The notes under the pieces are model-generated. The model worked only from the letters and a program-made list of their open reading frames with translations, had not been told where the DNA came from and searched no databases. The position numbers were made by a program, and so were the translations under genes. Positions 58,364 through 64,000 of a stretch of 64,000 nt of DNA are shown piece after piece (positions within the stretch are counted from its first letter, which is position 1; each line of letters starts with the position of its first letter). The DNA lies in assembly GCA_019116585.1 (NCBI GenBank), contig DXBJ01000005.1, positions 1 to 64,000 of the forward strand, read 5' to 3'. This DNA comes from Candidatus Faecalibacterium gallistercoris. GTDB lineage: Bacteria; Bacillota; Clostridia; Oscillospirales; Ruminococcaceae.

Positions 58364-59770
58364 ATGGAAAAGATCGCAGCAAAAACCCTTCTGGCAGGGC
58401 TGACGCCTGCCGGAACCATCGACGGGGACCAGATGGTCTCCCTGGTGACCACCGACAGCCGGGAGGTGAAGCCCGGGTGCATTTTTGTGGCGTTCCCCGG
58501 CGAGCGCTTCGACGGGCATGATTTTGCCGCCCGGGCGCTGGAGGCCGGGGCGGCCTGGGTGGTGCTGAACCACCCGGTGGAGGGCGTGCCCCAGGAAAAG
58601 ACCATCCTCTGCCCCGACAGCTACCAGGCCATGATGCAGATGGGCGCGAACTACCGGGCCCAGTTTGCCCCCAAGGTGGTGGGGGTGACCGGCAGCGTGG
58701 GCAAGACCACCACCAAGGAGTTCTGCGCCACGGCCCTCAGCGCCCTGGGCAGCACCATCAAGACCGAGGGCAACCAGAACAACGAGCTGGGCCTGCCCCG
58801 CACCCTGTTCCAGATCGACGCCGGCACCCGGTACGCCGTGGTCGAGATGGGGATGAACCATGCCGGCGAGATCAGCCGGCTGTCCCGCTGCGCCCGGCCC
58901 GACGTGGGCGTCATCACCTGCATCGGCCTGTCCCATATCGGCAACCTGGGCAGCCAGGAGAACATCTGCAAGGCCAAGCTGGAGATCTGCGACGGGATGC
59001 CCGAGGGCGCGCCCCTGGTGCTGAACTACGACGACCCCTTCCTGCGCAAGGCGGAGCTGCCCGCCCATGTCCGGCCCGTCTGGTACAGCATGACCAGCCA
59101 GGAGGCCGACGTTTGCGCCTCCGCCATCCGGCAGGAGAACGACGGCATGAGCTTTTTGCTGGACGACGACGAAAACGGCTGCTTCATGGTCCACATCCCG
59201 GCGCTGGGCCGCCACAATGTGGCCAACGCCCTGGCGGCCTACTGCGCCGCCAGCCAGCTGGGCCTGACCCCCAAGGAGGCCATCCAGCAGATGAAGCAGT
59301 TCCGCCAGACCGGGATGCGCCAGCATATGCTGGACTGCCACGGGGTGCGGATCATCGAGGACTGCTACAACGCCAACCCCACCAGCATGCGGGCGGCCCT
59401 GGCCATGTTCAAGGATTATCCCTGCAAGCGCCGGTTCGCCGTGCTGGCCGATATGCTGGAGCTGGGGGACGAGGCCCGCACCGAGCACGAGGAGCTGGGC
59501 CGCCTGGTGGCCCAAAGCGCCGTGGACGTCCTGATCACCTACGGCGAGCTGGCCCACCGCACCGCCACCGTGGCCGCCGCCAAGGGGGTGCGCACCATCC
59601 ACGCCCACAATTACGACGAGATCGCGGGCTTCCTGGCCAAGGCCACCGCCCCGGGGGACGCCGTCCTGTTCAAGGGCAGCCGGGCCATGGCGCTGGAAAA
59701 CGCCGTCGAGCGGCTGCAGGCCCTGAAGGACGCCCAGGCCCTTGCCGGCGAAAGCGGCGAACAATCCTGA
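58364..59770 (+). CDS. murF: UDP-MurNAc-tripeptide-D-Ala-D-Ala ligase
   Basis: A 468-residue Mur ligase that adds D-Ala-D-Ala to the precursor. The N-terminal domain has TTDSREVKPGCIFVAFPGER, the ATP loop is VGVTGSVGKTTTKEF, the central domain has EGNQNNELGLPRTL and EMGMNHAGEISRLS, and the C-terminal domain has DCYNANPTSMRAALAMF and VLADMLELGD. All key motifs are intact. AAAGGGG precedes the ATG. It is followed by the mraY-like gene after 18 bases. Confidence 0.96.
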   Translation: MEKIAAKTLLAGLTPAGTIDGDQMVSLVTTDSREVKPGCIFVAFPGERFDGHDFAARALEAGAAWVVLNHPVEGVPQEKTILCPDSYQAMMQMGANYRAQFAPKVVGVTGSVGKTTTKEFCATALSALGSTIKTEGNQNNELGLPRTLFQIDAGTRYAVVEMGMNHAGEISRLSRCARPDVGVITCIGLSHIGNLGSQENICKAKLEICDGMPEGAPLVLNYDDPFLRKAELPAHVRPVWYSMTSQEADVCASAIRQENDGMSFLLDDDENGCFMVHIPALGRHNVANALAAYCAASQLGLTPKEAIQQMKQFRQTGMRQHMLDCHGVRIIEDCYNANPTSMRAALAMFKDYPCKRRFAVLADMLELGDEARTEHEELGRLVAQSAVDVLITYGELAHRTATVAAAKGVRTIHAHNYDEIAGFLAKATAPGDAVLFKGSRAMALENAVERLQALKDAQALAGESGEQS

Positions 59771-59788
59771 CATTCGGAGAGTACACAC

Positions 59789-60802
59789 ATGATACGTTTT
59801 GCCTTGATCGTGGCGTCGGTGCTGGGGTTTGCCCTGACCGCCGCGGTCGGGAATCTGCTGACGCCCCTGCTGCGGGCCCTGGTCCCGCCGGAAAAGGAAA
59901 ACGCCCCTGACCCCAAACCCGGGCAGGACCCCCCCGAGCCCTCTGCGCCCCGGGGCCTGCCCACCATGGGCGGCCTGTGTTTCATCATCGGGACCCTGGC
60001 CGCCGTGGGGGTGGGCTGGGCGGTGGTCTGCATGGTCCAGCCCGAGCTGCTGGGCGGCGGCCTGACCGGCCGGCTGATGCTGGGGCTGGGGGGCGGCTTC
60101 CTGCTGGGGGCGGCGGGCCTGGCCGACGATCTGGCCCGGCTGCGGCCCCGGCAGGTGCTGGGCCTGCGCACCGGGCCCCGCCTGGCACTGGAAGCCCTGG
60201 CTGCCGCCGGCACGGTGGCGGCCCTGTGGCTGGGGGGCTGCATGCCCACCGGCCTGACCCTGCCCCTGGCGGGCTACTGCGAGCTGGGCGGGGCGGCGGC
60301 CCCTCTGTGGGCGCTGCTGCTGCTGGCCCTGGCCGAATCGGCCCGGCTGGCCGGCTCGGCCGACGGGGCGGCGGCCGGCGCGTCCTTTGTGGCCATGCTG
60401 GGCCTGATGGGGGCCGAGACGATCCTGGGCTTTTTCCCGCTGGCCGTGCTGCCGGCGGCTCTGGCCGGGGCGCTGATGGCCTTTCTGCTGTGGAACTTTT
60501 ACCCCGCGCGGCTGCTGCCCGGGGCGGTGGGCTGCCTGTTCCTGGCCGGGGCGGTGGGGGCCATCCCCCTGTCCATCGGCCGGGGGGATCTGGCTTTGCT
60601 GCTGGGGCTGCCCTTTTGGGCCGAGGGCCTGGCCGCCCTGCTGCAGGGCATCTGGCGCCGCGCAAAGGGCCGCCCCCTGTTCAAGGCCGGCAGCCTGGAC
60701 GCCTGGCTGCGCCGGAAGGGCGGGCCGGTGTCGGTGTTTTATGTTTTTTGCGCGCTGGCGCTGGCGGGCGCTCTGGCCGCCCTGCGCACCGCGCAGCTGT
60801 AA
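59789..60802 (+). CDS. mraY: MraY-like membrane protein with lost catalytic residues
   Basis: A 337-residue polytopic protein in the normal mraY position. It keeps the fold and some signatures: GLPTMGG (56-62), the ADD motif (D113, D114) and NFYPARLLPG. Other conserved catalytic motifs are gone. The NxxNLTDGLDGL motif reads ESARLAGSADGA (183-194), with Gly for the first Asp. The MGDxGS-like motif reads PGAVGCLFL, with Ala246 for Asp. The HHH(F/L)E motif reads GSLDAWLRRKG (301-311). A Pro-rich loop near residues 33-54 is also unusual. The reading frame is sound. It may be a non-catalytic paralogue, with an active MraY elsewhere, or a diverged transferase. Confidence 0.75.
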   Translation: MIRFALIVASVLGFALTAAVGNLLTPLLRALVPPEKENAPDPKPGQDPPEPSAPRGLPTMGGLCFIIGTLAAVGVGWAVVCMVQPELLGGGLTGRLMLGLGGGFLLGAAGLADDLARLRPRQVLGLRTGPRLALEALAAAGTVAALWLGGCMPTGLTLPLAGYCELGGAAAPLWALLLLALAESARLAGSADGAAAGASFVAMLGLMGAETILGFFPLAVLPAALAGALMAFLLWNFYPARLLPGAVGCLFLAGAVGAIPLSIGRGDLALLLGLPFWAEGLAALLQGIWRRAKGRPLFKAGSLDAWLRRKGGPVSVFYVFCALALAGALAALRTAQL

Positions 60803-60868
60803 GGCCCCCGCATGGGGCAGTCGAAGATGCCCGGGCAAGGCGGCCCGGGCGGAAAGGTAGGTGTTAGG

Positions 60869-62203
60869 ATGGCAGTGGCAAGACGCCGCACGGACCCCAA
60901 CGGCCCGGTGGTGGTCCTCCAGCGGGACCCCGGGCCCTGGACCCCGCTGACCATCGGCTGGCTGGCAACGCTGGGGCTGATCGTCGTGTTCGGGCTGGTG
61001 ATGCTGTTCAGCGCCAGCTATACCACGGGCTATCTCCGGATGGGGGACAGCTATCACTACATCAAGTCCCAGGCCCTCTACGCCCTGATCGGGGTAGGGG
61101 TGATGTTCCTGTTTTCGTATTTTGACCTGCGGTTCATCCGCAAGTTCGTGTGGGCAGGCTACCTGATCAGCCTGGTGCTGCTGGTGGCGGTCCTGTTCTG
61201 CGAGCCCCTCAACGGCTGCCGCCGCTGGCTGAACATCAAGGGCCTGCCCACCCTGCAGGTGTCGGAGCTGGTCAAGTTTGAGATGATCCTGCTGACGGCC
61301 CATCTGGCCAGCCGCACCCCCCACCCGGTCGCGCCCCAGGAGGGGCCCGGCGCACGCCGCAGGGTGGGCAGCGTGGGGGGCTGGCTGTACCAGAAGATCG
61401 TCCGGGAGCTGGCCGTGCCCCTGCTGCCCCTGGTGCCGGTGGTGCTGCTGCTGGCCCTGGAGCCCCATATGTCGGGCATCGTGCTGATGTGCGCCATCGT
61501 GGGCAGCATCCTGCTGCTGAACGGCAGCGGCGGCATCATCACCTACGGCGGGGCCCTGGGGGCGGGCTTCCTGCTCGAGACGGTGCTGTCCCACATCGAC
61601 TCGATCCCCTACCTGCAGGAGCGTCTGGACGGCTGGACCAGCGACCTGGACAAGATGACCGACCAGACCCTGCAGAGCCTGTACGCCATCGGCTCGGGCG
61701 GGCTGACCGGCCTGGGCCTGGGCAACAGCGTCGAAAAACAGCTCTGGCTGCCCGAGTGCACCAACGATTTTATCTTCAGCGTGGTGTGCGAGGAGCTGGG
61801 GTTTGTGGGGGCGGTGGTGGTCATCCTGCTGTTCGTCCTGCTGCTGGTGCAGGGGTTCCTGATCGCCTTCCAGGCGGCCGACCGGTTCAGCACCCTGGTG
61901 GGGGTGGGCATCATGGCCCAGGTGGGCTGGCAGGTGTTCTGCAATGTGGCGGTGGTCACCAACACCCTGCCCAACACCGGCATCAGCCTGCCCTTCTTCT
62001 CCTCAGGCGGCACCAGCCTGCTGCTTTTGATGGCGGAGATGGGGGTCATGATCCACATCGGCCGCAACGGCGCCCGGGCCGCACAGGCCCGCCGCGCCGC
62101 CCACGAGGCCCGGCAGGAGCAGGCCCAGCGGGCTGCAGCCCGCCCGCCCATCACCCTGGACAGCGTCCGGCGGCAGGCTTCCGGCCACCGCGCGGGGATC
62201 TGA
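60869..62203 (+). CDS. ftsW: FtsW lipid II polymerase (SEDS)
   Basis: A 444-residue SEDS glycosyltransferase that polymerises lipid II at the septum with the class B PBP. About ten membrane helices are visible. Motifs include GLVMLFSASYTTGYLRMGDS, RRWLNIKGLPTLQVSELVKF, LQSLYAIGSGGLTGLGLGNS, LPECTNDFIFSVVCEELGFVG and the final LPFFSSGGTSLLLLMAEMG. Cytoplasmic tail basic. The ATG at 60869 has GGAAAGGTAGG upstream. It follows the mraY-like gene by 66 bases. Confidence 0.95.
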   Translation: MAVARRRTDPNGPVVVLQRDPGPWTPLTIGWLATLGLIVVFGLVMLFSASYTTGYLRMGDSYHYIKSQALYALIGVGVMFLFSYFDLRFIRKFVWAGYLISLVLLVAVLFCEPLNGCRRWLNIKGLPTLQVSELVKFEMILLTAHLASRTPHPVAPQEGPGARRRVGSVGGWLYQKIVRELAVPLLPLVPVVLLLALEPHMSGIVLMCAIVGSILLLNGSGGIITYGGALGAGFLLETVLSHIDSIPYLQERLDGWTSDLDKMTDQTLQSLYAIGSGGLTGLGLGNSVEKQLWLPECTNDFIFSVVCEELGFVGAVVVILLFVLLLVQGFLIAFQAADRFSTLVGVGIMAQVGWQVFCNVAVVTNTLPNTGISLPFFSSGGTSLLLLMAEMGVMIHIGRNGARAAQARRAAHEARQEQAQRAAARPPITLDSVRRQASGHRAGI

Positions 62204-62315
62204 GCGGCTCAAATGCAACACAGGCGGTAAACTGCCTGAATGAATATCCCGTCCGTAAACCAAACGGGCGGGATCGTTGGCGCAGTCCGGCACACCCGGA
62301 CAGGAGGAATCAACC

Positions 62316-63443
62316 ATGCGCGTATTGATCGCTGCCGGCGGTACGGCCGGCCATATCAACCCGGCCCTTGCCATTGCGGGGGCGCTGCGGGCGGCCGACC
62401 CCGCCGCCGAGATCCATTTTGCCGGCCGCAAAGAGGGGATGGAATACCGTCTGGTGACCCGGGCGGGCTATCCCTTCCATCACATCGAGGTGACGGGCTT
62501 CCAGCGGCGGCCCTCGCTGGAAAACCTGCGCCGCAATGCCGTCACCGTGTGGAACCTGGCCCGCTCGGGGCCCCGGTGCCGCGCCATCCTGCGGGAGGTG
62601 GAGCCCGATCTGGTCATCGGGTGCGGGGGCTACGTCTCCGGGCCGGTGGTCCGGGCGGCGGCCAAACACGGCATCAAGACCGCCATCCATGAGCAGAACG
62701 CCTTCCCCGGCGTGACCAACAAGCTGCTTGCCCCGGAGGTGGATCTGGTTTTCGCCGCGGTGCAGGCCGGGGCCGACCGGCTGGGCGCCCCCGGCAAGAC
62801 CGTGGTGGTGGGCAACCCCGTCCGGCCCGAGGTCTTTGCCTGGGCCCGCCGCCGGGAGGAAGCCCGGGCCAACCTCCACGCCGGGGACCGGACGGTGATC
62901 CTCTCCTTCGGGGGCAGCCTGGGGGCCCGCCGCATCAACGAGGTGGTGGCCAGCCTGTGCGCCTGGGAGCAGAAGGAAAAGCGGAACATCCTGCACCTGC
63001 ACGCCACCGGCCAGTACGGGGTGCAGCTGTTCCAGGACCTGGAAAAGGAAAAGGGCTTTGCCCGGGGAGAGGATCTGGTGGTGCGGGAGTACATCGACAA
63101 TATGCCCGAGCTGCTGGCCGCGGCCGACCTGGTCATCAGCCGGGCGGGCGCCCTGACCCTGGCCGAGCTGGAGGCCGCCGGCCGCGCGGCCATCCTGATC
63201 CCCAGCCCCAACGTGGCCGAAAACCATCAGTACTACAACGCCCTGGAGCTGGCCAAGGTGGACGCCGCCGTGGTCATTGAGGAAAAGGACCTCACCGGCG
63301 AAAAGCTGGTGGCGGAGGTCCGCACCCTGCTGGACGGGGAGGGCAGGCTGGCCCAAATGGGCCGGAACGCCCGCACCCTGTCGGTGGACGACAGCCTGGA
63401 CCGGATCGTGGCCCGGCTGCAGACCCTGGTGCACACCCCGTAA
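62316..63443 (+). CDS. murG: Lipid II synthase MurG
   Basis: A 375-residue GT28 enzyme that adds GlcNAc to lipid I at the inner face of the membrane. It has the N-terminal Gly loop IAAGGTAGHINPALAIA, GCGGYVSGPVV, IHEQNAFPGVTNKLLA, the second Gly loop SFGGSLGARRINEVV, and the donor-binding ISRAGALTLAELEAAGRAAI. AGGAGG lies eight bases before the ATG. The ftsW-murG gap has small hairpins (CAGGCGGTAAACTGCCTG; ATCCCG/CGGGAT). Confidence 0.96.
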   Translation: MRVLIAAGGTAGHINPALAIAGALRAADPAAEIHFAGRKEGMEYRLVTRAGYPFHHIEVTGFQRRPSLENLRRNAVTVWNLARSGPRCRAILREVEPDLVIGCGGYVSGPVVRAAAKHGIKTAIHEQNAFPGVTNKLLAPEVDLVFAAVQAGADRLGAPGKTVVVGNPVRPEVFAWARRREEARANLHAGDRTVILSFGGSLGARRINEVVASLCAWEQKEKRNILHLHATGQYGVQLFQDLEKEKGFARGEDLVVREYIDNMPELLAAADLVISRAGALTLAELEAAGRAAILIPSPNVAENHQYYNALELAKVDAAVVIEEKDLTGEKLVAEVRTLLDGEGRLAQMGRNARTLSVDDSLDRIVARLQTLVHTP

Positions 63444-63526
63444 AAGCGTCCGCCCCGGGGCAGGGAAAAGGGGACCGGCCCTGAAGCGCGGCCGGAAACA
63501 TCCCCCAGGAAAGGAGGCGGCGCGGT

Positions 63527-64000
63527 ATGCCCGCTAAAAAGCGAAAGCGGCCCCGGCCTGCCGCCCGCCCGGCCCAGGGCGGCCGTCCCGGATCGGCCCG
63601 CCCCGTCCGCCCCCCGCAGGAGGCAGGCGGCGGACACCGGCCTGAGCTGTACGATTACCAGAACCCCAACCCGTCCCCCGCCTACCGCGGCGGCGGGATG
63701 TACCGGGACAACACGGTGGAGTTCCCCACCGGGCGCACCCGGCCCCCGGCCCGGGCAGGGGGGCAGGCGCGTCCGGCCCGCCCCGCCGCCCGTCCGGCTC
63801 GCCCTGCCGCCCGCCCGGTGCAAAGCGCCCGGCCCGCCCAGCGCCGCCCGGCCCAGCCGGTGCAGCGCCGGGAGGCGCGCCGCCGCCGCAGGGTCACCCG
63901 CCGGATGCTGCGCCGCCGCCGGATGCTGCGCCGCCTGACCGCGGTGGCTCTGGTTCTGTGCGTGGCCGCCGCCGGCATCTACCTGACCATGACCATGCTG
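63527..64000 (+). CDS. FtsQ/DivIB-like cell-division protein, N-terminal part (runs off window)
   Basis: An open frame from ATG 63527, after AAAGGAGG at 63510-63517, stays open for 158 codons to the window end. It begins MPAKKRKRPRPAARPAQ, continues very rich in Arg, Pro and Ala, then reaches a hydrophobic segment (TAVALVLCVAAAGIYLTMTM) near residues 139-158 that starts a membrane helix. Position after murG and the one-helix topology suggest FtsQ/DivIB, whose cytoplasmic N-terminus is usually short. The basic region contains tandem repeats (RPARPAARPARPAARP and RRRMLRR). The extracellular part, needed to confirm, is outside the window. Confidence 0.6.
   Translation, partial: MPAKKRKRPRPAARPAQGGRPGSARPVRPPQEAGGGHRPELYDYQNPNPSPAYRGGGMYRDNTVEFPTGRTRPPARAGGQARPARPAARPARPAARPVQSARPAQRRPAQPVQRREARRRRRVTRRMLRRRRMLRRLTAVALVLCVAAAGIYLTMTML
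63899..63934 (+). repeat. Tandem 18-bp repeat in the ftsQ-like gene
   Basis: Two exact copies of an 18-base unit beginning CGCCGGATGCTG encode the doubled RRMLRR motif just before the membrane segment. An imperfect 21-base repeat encoding RPARPAA lies upstream. Confidence 0.6.

Noticed and set aside
55529-61594. A 2021-codon open frame on the minus strand opposite the dcw cluster
   Set aside because: It is the antisense shadow of GC-rich, G/C-ending codons in ftsI, murF, mraY and ftsW; composition is low-complexity Gly/Ala/His/Gln with no family resemblance.

Overview
This 64 kb window is GC-rich DNA (well above 60% G+C by eye, with strong third-position G/C bias). It looks like the chromosome of an anaerobic gut Firmicute of the Oscillospiraceae/Ruminococcaceae type (Faecalibacterium, Gemmiger and Subdoligranulum relatives). 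Signs of this are class III Fbp, the MraZ-led division/wall cluster, a T-box before alaS, RNase M5 beside holA, a ThiT thiamine transporter under a TPP riboswitch, and consensus TTGACA/TATAAT promoters. The taxonomic placement is inference from gene content and composition.

Layout. 1-2.7 kb is the decayed end of a mobilizable element: mobC, an AT-rich cargo gene, a C-terminally truncated relaxase and a frameshifted second mobC remnant. It lies beside a tRNA-Ala. 3-9.4 kb holds thiT with its riboswitch, an MBL-fold hydrolase, kdgK, a PflX-like radical-SAM protein and fbp. 9.7-20 kb is a rightward housekeeping run: murA, walJ, T-box-alaS, a HIT protein, a phosphoribosyltransferase, comEC, holA and rnmV. 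20-26 kb holds two HAD phosphatases, a PH-domain protein, tRNA-Pro, a MITE-like element abutting a GT51 transglycosylase gene, a two-component system and a toxin-antitoxin pair. 26-31 kb holds an RpiR regulator, a heterodimeric ABC exporter and a PepSY lipoprotein. 31-38 kb holds a wall-peptide cluster (NlpC/P60, dipeptidase, serine hydrolase), a TauE permease, tadA, an unusual SDR, rpoD and tRNA-Gln. 38-47 kb holds a second heterodimeric exporter with its MarR regulator and two matching operators, a diguanylate cyclase and trkAH. 47-52 kb holds a leftward DnaJ-like/DUF5685/zinc-ribbon group and a GH2 protein. 52-64 kb holds rsmD, a coiled-coil protein and the dcw cluster: mraZ, rsmH, ftsL, a PASTA-PBP, murF, a mraY-like gene, ftsW, murG and the start of an ftsQ-like gene cut by the window edge.

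How it fits together. Much of the window serves peptidoglycan: precursor synthesis (murA, murF, murG), polymerisation (ftsW, PASTA-PBP, mtgA) and turnover (NlpC/P60, dipeptidase). The most unusual points are these. The gene in the mraY slot of the dcw cluster has lost most catalytic residues of the family. A GH2 protein has Gly where both catalytic Glu residues are expected. A FabG-like SDR carries an acidic tip and a Pro/Ala linker. A MarR repressor has two identically spaced operators flanking its own gene. An AT-rich, possibly HEPN-like cargo gene sits between mobC and the relaxase. A MITE supplies the stop codon of a transglycosylase gene.
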